From Reyranella sp. (GTDB taxonomy: Bacteria > Pseudomonadota > Alphaproteobacteria > Reyranellales > Reyranellaceae), in NCBI RefSeq assembly GCF_030651995.1, contig NZ_JAUSBN010000024.1, positions 54,299 through 118,298 of the forward strand: a stretch of DNA of 64,000 bases, read 5' to 3'. Positions 26,770-36,286 of the stretch are shown here, piece after piece; the first letter of the stretch is position 1, and every line of letters begins with the position of its first letter. Under the pieces are notes generated by a model. The model made no database searches. It was not told the DNA's origin and was given only the letters and a program-made list of their open reading frames with translations. The translations under genes were made by a program, and so were the position numbers.

Positions 26770-27750
26770 ATGACCGACCTCGCCGAAGCCGACCGCGTCG
26801 ACATACACATCCTGGTCGACAACGCAGTCGATGGCCTCTCCTCCACCCCACTCAACGTCGAGGGCGAATGGGCCTTCGCCACACGGCGCGGCCTGCGCGC
26901 CTCGTCGGACCGCTGCCTGTGCTGTGGCGTCCACGGGCTCTCCTGCCTCGTCACCGTACGGAAGGGCGACGTCATCCACACGCTGCTGTTCGACAGCGGG
27001 CCAGAGGAATACGCCTTCGAGCGCAACACGGCGCGGCTCGGCGTCGATCTCGGCCGGGTCGAGGGCATCGTGCTCTCGCACGGCCACTGGGACCATGCCG
27101 GGGCCATGAAGCTGGCGCTGCAGCGCATCCGCGCCGGCAACGGCGGACGCGCCGTGCCTTTCCACGTCCATCCCGGCATGTTCCACCAGCGCGGCATGAA
27201 GCTGCCAGACGGCAGTGTGCGGCAGATGGACGACGTGCCCTCGGCCGATGAGTTGGGCGGCCTCGGCGCCGAGATCGTCTCGACGACCCATCCGCAGCGC
27301 CTGCTCGACGGCCTGTTCCATGTGAGCGGCGAGATCCCGCGGGTCACGCCCTTCGAGCGCGGCCTGCCCGGTCAGATGCGGCGCACGGCGCCCGATGCGC
27401 CGTGGGAGAGCGACGAACTGCTCATGGACGAACGCTGGATCGCGGTGAACGTGAAGGGCAAGGGGCTGGTAGTGCTGAGCGCCTGTTCCCACGCCGGCAT
27501 CGTGAACGTGCTCCACCATGCCCGCGCGAGCTTCCCCGACGTGCCGCTGCATGCGGTGCTAGGCGGTCTGCATCTCTCGGGTACGAACGAGAAGATCATC
27601 CCCGAGACCATCGACGCCCTGAAGGGCTTTGGCCTGGCCCGGATCGGCGCCGGCCACTGCACCGGCTGGCGCGCCATGGCGGCGCTGGGCCAAGCCTTCG
27701 GCGACGAGGTTCTGGCGCCCTCCGCCGTCGGCAAGCGCTACTGGTTCTGA
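26770..27750 (+). CDS. MBL-fold metallohydrolase (MptN/dihydropterin-ribofuranosyl synthase-like group)
   Basis: A 326-residue metallo-beta-lactamase-fold protein. The dinuclear metal motif is LSHGHWDHAG near residue 105, with further ligands in CSHAGIVNVL and GAGHCTGWRA. The start VDIHILVDNAVDG and RCLCCGVHGLSCLV are of the subgroup annotated as 7,8-dihydropterin-6-methyl-4-(beta-D-ribofuranosyl)-aminobenzene-5'-phosphate synthase. In bacteria that name rarely reflects function, and the true substrate is unknown. It has its own SD (GGGAGGA) 212 bp after nthB on the same strand, so it may be read through from the nitrile hydratase promoter. Confidence 0.85.
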   Translation: MTDLAEADRVDIHILVDNAVDGLSSTPLNVEGEWAFATRRGLRASSDRCLCCGVHGLSCLVTVRKGDVIHTLLFDSGPEEYAFERNTARLGVDLGRVEGIVLSHGHWDHAGAMKLALQRIRAGNGGRAVPFHVHPGMFHQRGMKLPDGSVRQMDDVPSADELGGLGAEIVSTTHPQRLLDGLFHVSGEIPRVTPFERGLPGQMRRTAPDAPWESDELLMDERWIAVNVKGKGLVVLSACSHAGIVNVLHHARASFPDVPLHAVLGGLHLSGTNEKIIPETIDALKGFGLARIGAGHCTGWRAMAALGQAFGDEVLAPSAVGKRYWF

Positions 27751-27808
27751 GGCGCAGCGACACCTCGCCTGTTCAAGCCGCAGCCGTCCCGGGGTATCGT
27801 TGATCAGA

Positions 27809-27827
27809 TCCTTCGCTGCGCTCAGGA
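27809..27827 (-). repeat. Family B repeat, half copy (opposite orientation)
   Basis: TCCTTCGCTGCGCTCAGGA matches the left arm of the complete family B element. It lies between the convergent ends of the MBL-fold gene and the secreted-protein gene, where it may act as a bidirectional 3' hairpin with the imperfect flanks. Confidence 0.75.
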
Positions 27828-27849
27828 GTGAAGGAAAGCATTCCAGGCA

Positions 27850-28776
27850 TCAGCGCCAGGCGCTCTTCAGCGCCTGGTCGGTCTTCCACTTCTCGACCGC
27901 GGCGACGTCGTCGCAGGTGAAGGCCTGCGGGTTCTTGCGCGGGGTGGCTTCGATCCAGCCGAAGACCAGGCACTGGCCATAGGTCTTGTCGCCCTGCTTC
28001 GTTTCGAACTTCACTTCCGTCGTCGTCGCCGCGCCGGCCTTGGCATCGCCGTAGTCGTCGATCACGGGCGTGATCTCGGCCACGGTGCGGCCAACCGCTT
28101 TGTTGTCGGCGTACCATTTGGCGAAGGCCGTGAACTGGTCGCCAGCCACGCCCTTGCCGTCGGCCGCGACGTAAGCCTTCAGGTCGCGCACGAGGGCCTG
28201 CGCCGCCGCATTGGCCTTGGGCTCCGCGGCCTTGCGGCGCTCGGCCAGCTTCGCCTGCAGGGCCTTCAGCGCGTCGGCGTTCGAGGGCTGCACCGGCGGG
28301 GCCAGCGGGACCGGTGCGGCGGTTTGTGGTGGCGGCGACTCGAGCCGGCGGATCGGCGCGCGGGCCGCCTCGGCATTGAGCTGGGCCGCCTCCTGCGGTG
28401 TCAGCTTGCCGACCGCCGGCGTGTTGCGCCCCTTCTGCCAGTCGGCGATCGCCTTCATCGTGGCTTCGGACTGCAGGTTGCCGTCGATCGGGCCGTTGTA
28501 CTTGTCGAGCGTGCGCAGCGATTCCTGGATCTTCCGGCGTTCGGGATCCGGGCTGTTGAGGACGGTCGTATAGTCGGGCGCCGGCGCCGGGCGCGCCGCG
28601 ACGGGCGCCGGCGGTGGAGTCGGCGCAGGGGTTCCCCGTCCTGCCGCACCGCCGGCCCCGCCGTTCGAGCAGGCAGCAGGGTTCTGGAAGCAGCGTTCGA
28701 CTTCGCTGGCGCTCTGCGCCGAGGCGGCGACCGGCGCCAGAAGCGCCAGCGCGATCAGGCCCGCGGCGAGCCGCAT
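27850..28776 (-). CDS. Secreted protein with peptidoglycan-binding-like segment, function unknown
   Basis: A 308-residue protein with a Sec signal peptide (MRLAAGLIALALLAPVAASAQ, cleavage expected after AQA/AQS), a Pro/Ala/Gly-rich linker (about 35-70), a segment resembling a PG_binding_1 repeat (ESLRTLDKYNGPIDGNLQSE then ATMKAIADWQKG), a second Pro/Ala region with a charged helix (KALQAKLAERRKAAEPKANA) and a C-terminal domain with two Cys (GQCLVFGWIE and FTCDDVAAVEKW). The ATG at 28776 gives the signal peptide at the extreme N-terminus and begins 1 bp after the upstream stop. An ATG at 28791 would overlap. It forms an operon with the gene upstream. I do not recognise a named family for the C-terminal part. 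Confidence 0.75.
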   Translation of the reverse strand: MRLAAGLIALALLAPVAASAQSASEVERCFQNPAACSNGGAGGAAGRGTPAPTPPPAPVAARPAPAPDYTTVLNSPDPERRKIQESLRTLDKYNGPIDGNLQSEATMKAIADWQKGRNTPAVGKLTPQEAAQLNAEAARAPIRRLESPPPQTAAPVPLAPPVQPSNADALKALQAKLAERRKAAEPKANAAAQALVRDLKAYVAADGKGVAGDQFTAFAKWYADNKAVGRTVAEITPVIDDYGDAKAGAATTTEVKFETKQGDKTYGQCLVFGWIEATPRKNPQAFTCDDVAAVEKWKTDQALKSAWR

Positions 28777-28777
28777 G

Positions 28778-29539
28778 TCAGAGGCTGCCATAGTTGTTGG
28801 CCGCGAGCTGCGCCGGCAAGCCTATCACCATGGTCACCGGCTGGCCGCGACCGGTCTGGCCGCGGGCGATGATGTGATCGTTCGGCGCCCCGGTCTTGCT
28901 CTCGTAGCTGCCGCGGCCGGCGAACTTGCCGCCGAAGCAGGAGAGCGAGAATTGGCCGCTGCCGGGAGTCGCGTTGGTCATGGTCCCGGTGCACACCTGC
29001 TCGCCGCGCGGATTGTCGACGGTGAAGGTCACCGAACGGTCCCGGCCGATCAGCGCGCCGTAGCGCACGAGGCCGTTCAGACGCGCGACATTGCCGCGAT
29101 CGTCGCGATAGAAGATCGAGGCGGGACCATAGGCATCGTCCGGCATCGAGGATCTGGGAACGACGTAATTCTCATCGCTGATCACGACCTGACAGCGGCA
29201 GTCGACGCCATAATTCTCACCGAGGGGGCCGAGTTCGGCCAAGCGGCGGTTGCAGTTGGACACGGCGATCTGCTGAACCTCGCTCTCGCTCTGCCCTCCG
29301 CGCGTATAAGCATCGGCATAGAGGAAGGCACACTGCTTGGGCATCGGGATCGCCACGACCTTGTGGCTGGCCGAGTTCGTCTCGCTGTTGACCCAGTAGC
29401 GGTTCGCCATCTCGCTGAAGCGCAGGAAGATGGGATCGCGTCTCTCGGCCTTGCCGTAGGACTGTGCCCAGGCTGTCGAGCCCAGGGCCGGGGCGAGCGA
29501 GACGACGGCGAGCAGGAGCGCGGCGGCAATTCGGTACAT
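28778..29539 (-). CDS. Secreted protein of unknown function
   Basis: A 253-residue exported protein with a Sec signal peptide (MYRIAAALLLAVVSLAPALG, cleavage near TAWAQS). The mature part has six or more cysteines (KQCAFLYADAY, SNCNRRL, VDCRCQVVIS, QVCTGTM, LSCFGGKF), consistent with periplasmic disulfides. It ends in a beta-rich half that includes FTVDNPRGEQVCTGTM and GRGSYESKTGAPNDHIIARG. No catalytic motif is apparent. The ATG at 29539 has AGGTGA 15 bases upstream, and longer in-frame starts would run into pyrG. Its partner gene follows after 1 bp. Confidence 0.7.
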   Translation of the reverse strand: MYRIAAALLLAVVSLAPALGSTAWAQSYGKAERRDPIFLRFSEMANRYWVNSETNSASHKVVAIPMPKQCAFLYADAYTRGGQSESEVQQIAVSNCNRRLAELGPLGENYGVDCRCQVVISDENYVVPRSSMPDDAYGPASIFYRDDRGNVARLNGLVRYGALIGRDRSVTFTVDNPRGEQVCTGTMTNATPGSGQFSLSCFGGKFAGRGSYESKTGAPNDHIIARGQTGRGQPVTMVIGLPAQLAANNYGSL

Positions 29540-29549
29540 GGCAATGTAT

Positions 29550-29566
29550 TCACCTGAAAAAGGTGA
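29550..29566. other. Short inverted repeat over the ribosome-binding site of the secreted-protein gene
   Basis: TCACCT-GAAAA-AGGTGA has perfect 6-bp arms. On the minus strand the AGGTGA arm is the likely Shine-Dalgarno region of the gene starting at 29539, so the hairpin could mask it. It also lies 34 bp after pyrG, where it could act as a weak end-of-transcript hairpin. Confidence 0.35.
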
Positions 29567-29600
29567 CGGAAATGCGACCCGGCCGCGGCCCCGCCCTTCC

Positions 29601-31277
<1,677 letters not shown>

Positions 31278-31282
31278 TCACC

Positions 31283-31303
31283 CCGCCGGAGATATTTCGG
31301 CGG
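31283..31303. other. GC hairpin in the secG-pyrG gap
   Basis: CCGCCG-N9-CGGCGG (perfect 6-bp arms) sits in the 99-bp leader between secG and pyrG, next to a second small palindrome GGGGATATCACCCC. There is no T-run, so simple termination is unlikely. It may set the relative level of secG and pyrG mRNA. Confidence 0.3.
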
Positions 31304-31331
31304 AGGTGGGAAGCTGATTTCATGTCGGCCC

Positions 31332-31697
31332 TTAGCGGGTGGGAGCTGCGGGTTGCGCCGGTGCGGCCGGTGCCGTGCCGCCCGGAACGGCAGGCGCTCC
31401 CGATCCGACGGGCACGCGATCCATGATCGACCTCGAGGCACGCATCGGGTCGGTCATGCTCCAGGCCATGATCATGCTCAACACGAAGAAGATGGTCGCG
31501 AAGATCGCGGTCATCCGCGACAGGATGTTGGCCTGGCCGCGCACCGAGAACAGGGCGTCGGAACGGCCGCCCATGCCGAGACCACCGCCCTCGCTGCGTT
31601 GCAGGAGGATCACGACGATCATCGCGCTGGTCACACCGACATGGATGACGAGCAGCACGAGGCGCCATTCGTGGAGAAAGTGTCTTACGGCGTCCAT
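31332..31697 (-). CDS. secG: Preprotein translocase subunit SecG
   Basis: Small membrane subunit of SecYEG. The 121-residue protein has two helices (LVLLVIHVGVTSAMIVVILL and ILSRMTAIFATIFFVLSMIM) joined by the conserved QRSEGGGLGMGG-type loop, then an Ala/Pro-rich cytosolic tail of about 40 residues, as in other alphaproteobacteria. It lies 51 bp downstream of tpiA. Confidence 0.95.
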   Translation of the reverse strand: MDAVRHFLHEWRLVLLVIHVGVTSAMIVVILLQRSEGGGLGMGGRSDALFSVRGQANILSRMTAIFATIFFVLSMIMAWSMTDPMRASRSIMDRVPVGSGAPAVPGGTAPAAPAQPAAPTR

Positions 31698-31748
31698 TTT
31701 TGTCCAGCGCTAGAAGGGCATCTTCGCAAGCGGGCGCTTCTAACGCCT

Positions 31749-32504
31749 TTAAGCGGCCTTGGCGATAGCCAAAAATTCCGCGGCGTTGAGGCTCGCCCCG
31801 CCCACGAGGGCGCCATCGACGTCGCCGGCGGCCAGGAGTTCGGCGGCATTGCTGCCCTTCACCGACCCGCCGTAGAGCAGCCGCACCCCGGCCGCCCCGC
31901 CTGTCAGCCCGCCCAGCACCGCACGAATATGCGCGTGTGCTGCGGCCACTTCGGCCACGGTCGGCGTCTTACCGGTGCCGATCGCCCAGACCGGCTCATA
32001 GGCCACGACCAGATTGGCGGCTGTCGCCCCCGGCGGCACGCTGCCCCTGAGCTGGGTTTCCAGCACCGACAGCGTGTCCCCGGCCTCGCGCTCGGACAGC
32101 GTCTCGCCGATGCAGACGATCGGCAACAATCCGGCGCGCCAGGCCGCCTCGGCCTTGGCGCGGACAATCGCGTCGGTCTCCCCACAATCGGCACGGCGCT
32201 CGGAGTGGCCGGCGATGACGTGCGTGGCGCCGGCATCCTTCAGCATCTCGGCAGATACGTCGCCGGTATGGGCGCCGCTCGGCTTGGCGTGGCAGTTCTG
32301 GCCCCCGACCAGCAATCCGCTTCCCCTGGCGGCGTCGGCGACGGCGGCGACCAGGGTCGCCGGCGGACAGACCAGCAGATCGCGGTCGCTCCATCCGGCC
32401 TGCTTCACCCCGGCGGCAACATCCCTGGCGAGAGCAAGGGCATCAGCCTTGAGACCGTTCATCTTCCAGTTGCCCGCGATCAGCGGCCGCCTCGTTCGCG
32501 CCAT
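31749..32504 (-). CDS. tpiA: Triose-phosphate isomerase
   Basis: Interconverts dihydroxyacetone phosphate and glyceraldehyde 3-phosphate. The 251-residue TIM barrel has [11 protein letters not shown] at the start, catalytic His in VIAGHSERR, catalytic Glu in [17 protein letters not shown], and the phosphate loop [15 protein letters not shown]. It heads the tpiA-secG-pyrG operon and is divergent from ppiD. Confidence 0.98.
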   Translation of the reverse strand: MARTRRPLIAGNWKMNGLKADALALARDVAAGVKQAGWSDRDLLVCPPATLVAAVADAARGSGLLVGGQNCHAKPSGAHTGDVSAEMLKDAGATHVIAGHSERRADCGETDAIVRAKAEAAWRAGLLPIVCIGETLSEREAGDTLSVLETQLRGSVPPGATAANLVVAYEPVWAIGTGKTPTVAEVAAAHAHIRAVLGGLTGGAAGVRLLYGGSVKGSNAAELLAAGDVDGALVGGASLNAAEFLAIAKAA

Positions 32505-32543
32505 CGAATTTCCCTTCCCGTTCCGCCCAGTCCGTTGGGGGCG

Positions 32544-32572
32544 TATCTAAAGCCGGTGGCGTTTGCGGTCAA
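32544..32572 (-). promoter_or_regulatory. Putative promoter of tpiA-secG-pyrG
   Basis: On the minus strand TTGACC (32572-32567) and TAGATA (32549-32544) are 17 bp apart, about 40 bases before the tpiA start. Both boxes are good matches and the spacing is ideal. Confidence 0.5.
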
Positions 32573-32642
32573 AGGCCGCTTGGTTGCCTGTCCAAGGGGC
32601 CGGTGGTAGGCATGGCGCCCCTTCAAGAACCCTGTCCGGCCC

Positions 32643-34571
32643 GTGAATCAGTTCCGCAAATACGCCCGCTTCATCGTTCTCTCCATTCTCTTCGGCATGC
32701 TGATCATCAGCTTCGGCCTGTGGGGGGTCGGCGACATGCTGAAGGCGGCCGGGCGCAGCACCGAAGTGGCGCATGTCGGCGGCACGAAGATCCCCCTCTA
32801 TGGCTGGGTCGGTGGCGCGCCGGTCTACGCGACCGAAGTGCGCGAGCAGTTCAACCGCCAGCTCGAAGCCATCCAGCGCCAGACCGGCCAGCGGCCGGAG
32901 CAGGAACAGGCGCTGCGCTACGGCCTCCACGTCCGCGCCCTCGAAGAGGTCATCCAGCGGGCCGTGCTCGACTACGCCGTCCAGGAATTCGGCCTGATCA
33001 TCAGCGACGAGGAAGTCCGCGCGGCCATCGCCCGAAATCCTGCCTTCCAGGGCACCGGTGGCTCGTTCGATCCCCTGCTCTACCGCAACCGCCTGCAGCA
33101 GGCCCGCATCAGCGAGCCGCAGTTCGTCATCGACATGCGCCGCGAGATGGCCGCAAGCCAGCTGTTCGGCGTGGTGCGCGCCGACGGGCTTGCGCCGGTA
33201 TCGCTGCGCAACGACATCTTCATGCTCGAGAGCGAGAAGCGCACCGCCGAGACGATCTATGTGCCCGACGCCATCGTCGTCGACGTTCCCAAGCCGACGC
33301 CGGAGCAGCTCAACACCTATTTCGAGGCCAACAAGGCCAAGTTCCAGGTGCCCGAGTTCCGCGCCTTCTCCTATGTCATGATCACGGTCGACGACGTGGA
33401 GAGCCAGGTGGCGGTCACCGCCGACGCCCTGCGCCAGGAATTCGAGGCACGCGCCGCCGAATTCGGAACGCCCGAGAAGCGCGACGTCGACCAGGCGATG
33501 ACCGACAACGAGGACAAGGCCAAGGCGATCATCGCCGCCGTCCAGGGCGGCAAGTCGCTGGAAGACGCGGCCAAGGAAGTGACCGGCAACGCCGACGGCG
33601 TCATCAAGCTCGGTCCCGTGACCAAGAAGGACCTGCCGCCCGGCCCGCTCGCCGACGGCATCTTCGGCCTGTCCGAAGGTATTGCGGCGGCGCCGATCCA
33701 GTCGCCGCTCGGCTGGCACATCGTGCGCATCAACAAGATCGAGGCCGGCAAGTCCGTGCCCTTCGAAGAGGTCAAGGAGAAGCTCGAGAAGGACCTGAAG
33801 GCACAGCAGGCGCCTGACCTGCTCATCAAGCTGGTTACCGACTTCGAGCGCGTGCTGGGCAGGACGCAGTCGATGAAAGCGGCCGCCGAGGATCTCGGCC
33901 TCAAGGTCCGTACCTACGAGAACGTGGATGCACGCGGCCAGGATGCCGCCGGCAAGCAGGTCGTGATCGGCCCGGCGGCGTCCGAACTGGTACAGGCGGC
34001 CTTCGCCACACGCGAGAGCGCGGAGAGCGAGCTGCTGGAAACGCAGCGCGGCGAGTATTTCATCGTCCACACCGACCGCATCACGCCCGCGCGCACGCCG
34101 GCGCTTTCCGAGGTCGAGGCCAAGGCGGTCGAGTCCTGGCAGGCCGTGGAACGTCGCAAGCTGGCCGACGAGAAGGTCAAGCAAGCGGTCGAGAAGGCCA
34201 ATGCCGGCACCGACTTCGATGCTCTGGCCAAGGAACTCGGCGTGGAGGCGCGGATCACCAAGCCGGTCACCCGCTTCGAGGCCGATGCCGGAAACTATCT
34301 CAGCCAGCCGGTGGTCCAGGAACTCTTCAAGCTCACGCCCGACAAGACGCAATCGGTTCGCACCGGCGACGGCAGCGTGCTGGTGCGCGTGAAGTCCGTC
34401 GAGCCGCCGGACCTCGCCAAGGACAAGGACCAGCTCGACCGCTTCGGCAAGCAGCTCGACACGATGGTTGCGAACGACCTGATCCTGCAACTCGTGGCCG
34501 CCTTGCGCGCCAAGTACGGTGTGACCGTCGACGAAGCCGCCTTCCAGGCGACCTTCGCGCCGCAGCAATAG
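32643..34571 (+). CDS. PpiD-like SurA N-terminal-domain peptidyl-prolyl isomerase
   Basis: Inner-membrane-anchored periplasmic chaperone that helps proteins emerging from SecYEG to fold. It has 642 residues: a short cytosolic start, one membrane helix (FIVLSILFGMLIISFGLWGV), a SurA_N_3-type chaperone domain (about 40-270), a parvulin domain (about 250-370; LPPGPLADGIFGLSEGIAAAPIQSPLGWHIVRI in type) and a C-terminal helical chaperone region. PpiD is 623 residues in E. coli. Translation starts at GTG 32643. It is 10 bp upstream of trpE; this ppiD-trpE arrangement is usual in alphaproteobacteria. Confidence 0.92.
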   Translation: MNQFRKYARFIVLSILFGMLIISFGLWGVGDMLKAAGRSTEVAHVGGTKIPLYGWVGGAPVYATEVREQFNRQLEAIQRQTGQRPEQEQALRYGLHVRALEEVIQRAVLDYAVQEFGLIISDEEVRAAIARNPAFQGTGGSFDPLLYRNRLQQARISEPQFVIDMRREMAASQLFGVVRADGLAPVSLRNDIFMLESEKRTAETIYVPDAIVVDVPKPTPEQLNTYFEANKAKFQVPEFRAFSYVMITVDDVESQVAVTADALRQEFEARAAEFGTPEKRDVDQAMTDNEDKAKAIIAAVQGGKSLEDAAKEVTGNADGVIKLGPVTKKDLPPGPLADGIFGLSEGIAAAPIQSPLGWHIVRINKIEAGKSVPFEEVKEKLEKDLKAQQAPDLLIKLVTDFERVLGRTQSMKAAAEDLGLKVRTYENVDARGQDAAGKQVVIGPAASELVQAAFATRESAESELLETQRGEYFIVHTDRITPARTPALSEVEAKAVESWQAVERRKLADEKVKQAVEKANAGTDFDALAKELGVEARITKPVTRFEADAGNYLSQPVVQELFKLTPDKTQSVRTGDGSVLVRVKSVEPPDLAKDKDQLDRFGKQLDTMVANDLILQLVAALRAKYGVTVDEAAFQATFAPQQ

Positions 34572-34581
34572 AAGACGCCCC

Positions 34582-36114
34582 ATGTCGATCTCGCCCGACT
34601 TCGATGCCTTCGCCGCGCGTTACGATGCCGGCACGCCGCAGGTCGTCTCGACCAAGCTGGTCGCCGACCTCGAGACGCCCGTCTCGGCCTATCTCAAGCT
34701 GGCCGACGGCCGCGCCAACTCCTTCCTGCTGGAGTCGGTGGAAGGCGGCTCGGTGCGCGGCCGTTACTCGATCATCGGCTTCAAGCCCGATGTCGTGTGG
34801 CGTTGCAACAAGGGCCAGGCGGAGATCAATCGCCGCGCCCAGGTCGATTCCCATGCCTTCGAGAAGCTCGAGGGCCGGCCGCTGGAGACGCTGCGCGGTC
34901 TGATCAAGGAATGCCAGATGGACCTGCCGGCCGGCCTCCCGCCGATGGCGTCGGGCCTGTTCGGCTTCCTGGGTTACGACATGGTCCGCGACATGGAGCG
35001 GCTGCCCGACACCAATCCCGACCCGATCGGCCTGCCCGACGCGATCATGGTGCGGCCGACCCTGATCTGCATCATCGACCGGCTCGAAGACAACGTGACC
35101 CTGGTCACACCCGTCTGGCCGCAGGCGGGGACCAGTGCACGCGCCGCGTACGAGGCCGCGCAGGAGCGGCTGGCCGACGCCGTCTCCGACTTCGAGCGCA
35201 CCCTTCCCTTCCGCCGCGACAGCGCCGACGACCTCGACGCCCTGCCTAAGCCGCAGGCCAACATGTCGAAGGAAGACTTCAAGGCGATGGTCGAGACCTG
35301 CAAGGAGTACATCCGCGCCGGCGACGCCTTCCAGATCGTGCCGTCGCAGCGCTTCTCGTTGCCCTTCAAGCTGCCGCCGCTGTCGCTCTACCGGGCGCTG
35401 CGCCGCATCAACCCCTCGCCGTTCCTGATCTTCTTCGACTATGGCGACTTCCAGATCGTAGGCTCTTCCCCCGAGATCCTGGTCCGGCTGCGCGACGACA
35501 CCGTTACCATAAGGCCGCTCGCTGGCACGATCCGGCGCGGCGCTACGCCGGAAGAGGACAAGCAACTCGCCGAGAAGCTTCTGGCCGATCCCAAGGAGCA
35601 CGCCGAGCATCTGATGCTGCTCGATCTGGCGCGCAACGACGTCGGCCGCGTGTCCAAGATCGGCTCGGTGCGGGTCGTCGAGCAATTCACGATCGAGAAG
35701 TACAGCCGCCTCCAGCACATCAGCAGCCATGTCGAGGGCACGATCGAGGATGGGCTCGACGCAATCGACGTACTGAAGGCGGGCTTCCCGGCCGGCACGC
35801 TGTCCGGCGCCCCCAAGGTGCGGGCGATGGAGATCATCGACGAGGTCGAGCCGGTGCGGCGCGGAATCTACGCCGGCTGCGCCGGCTATTTCGCGGCCAA
35901 CGGCTCGATGGACACCTGCATCCTGCTGCGCACGGCGCTGGTGAAGGACGACGTGATGTACGTCCAGGCTGGCGTCGGTGTCGTCGCCGATTCCGACCTC
36001 GAGGCTGAATACCAGGAGAGCGTGCTCAAAGCGCGCGCCCTGGTCGATGCTGCCGAGGAAGCCGTGCGGTTCGCCAGTGCTGGCCAATGGAGCGCCGGTA
36101 ACAAGCGGCGTTAG
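34582..36114 (+). CDS. trpE: Anthranilate synthase component I
   Basis: Converts chorismate and ammonia to anthranilate, the first committed step of tryptophan synthesis; TrpG supplies the ammonia. The 510-residue protein has the tryptophan feedback-site motif in SFLLESVEGG and the chorismate-binding domain (about 245-500) with FQIVPSQRF, PSPFLIFFDY, RPLAGTIRRG, EHLMLLDLARNDVGRV, and AGTLSGAPKVRAMEIIDE in family form. No TrpG domain is fused to its C-terminus. Its partner trpG is 27 kb away at 63194, although these genes usually adjoin. Confidence 0.97.
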   Translation: MSISPDFDAFAARYDAGTPQVVSTKLVADLETPVSAYLKLADGRANSFLLESVEGGSVRGRYSIIGFKPDVVWRCNKGQAEINRRAQVDSHAFEKLEGRPLETLRGLIKECQMDLPAGLPPMASGLFGFLGYDMVRDMERLPDTNPDPIGLPDAIMVRPTLICIIDRLEDNVTLVTPVWPQAGTSARAAYEAAQERLADAVSDFERTLPFRRDSADDLDALPKPQANMSKEDFKAMVETCKEYIRAGDAFQIVPSQRFSLPFKLPPLSLYRALRRINPSPFLIFFDYGDFQIVGSSPEILVRLRDDTVTIRPLAGTIRRGATPEEDKQLAEKLLADPKEHAEHLMLLDLARNDVGRVSKIGSVRVVEQFTIEKYSRLQHISSHVEGTIEDGLDAIDVLKAGFPAGTLSGAPKVRAMEIIDEVEPVRRGIYAGCAGYFAANGSMDTCILLRTALVKDDVMYVQAGVGVVADSDLEAEYQESVLKARALVDAAEEAVRFASAGQWSAGNKRR

Positions 36115-36144
36115 CCTCAAATGCTATCCAGCAAAGAGCAACCC

Positions 36145-36268
36145 GTCGTCTCGATCGAAGCGCCGAAGGCGCGCAGCGGAGAGACCTTCTTTCTACAAAT
36201 GGCTGGCTAATCGTGGAGAGAAGGTCTCTCCGGTACGCCTCGCTGCGCGAGGCTTCGGTCGAGACGAC
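36145..36268. repeat. Dispersed palindromic repeat, family A, complete copy 2
   Basis: About 124 bp. The left half GTCGTCTCGATCGAAGCG to AGCGGAGAGACCTTC and the right half GGAGAGAAGGTCTCTCC to TTCGGTCGAGACGAC are inverted counterparts, closely matching the copy at 17351-17468. It lies between the convergent ends of trpE and the amidohydrolase gene, at the left edge of the large accessory block. Confidence 0.85.
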
Positions 36269-36286
36269 GGGGTTATCGCTTAGCTC

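Noticed and set aside
25328..27750. Nitrile hydratase plus MBL gene as a thiocyanate hydrolase or toxin-type cassette
   Set aside because: Only two NHase-like subunits in standard alpha-beta order are present, whereas thiocyanate hydrolase has three separate subunits; the MBL gene has its own ribosome-binding site and no clear partner role.
32547..34583. Long minus-strand frame opposite ppiD
   Set aside because: Antisense shadow of a confidently identified gene with signal anchor and parvulin domain.
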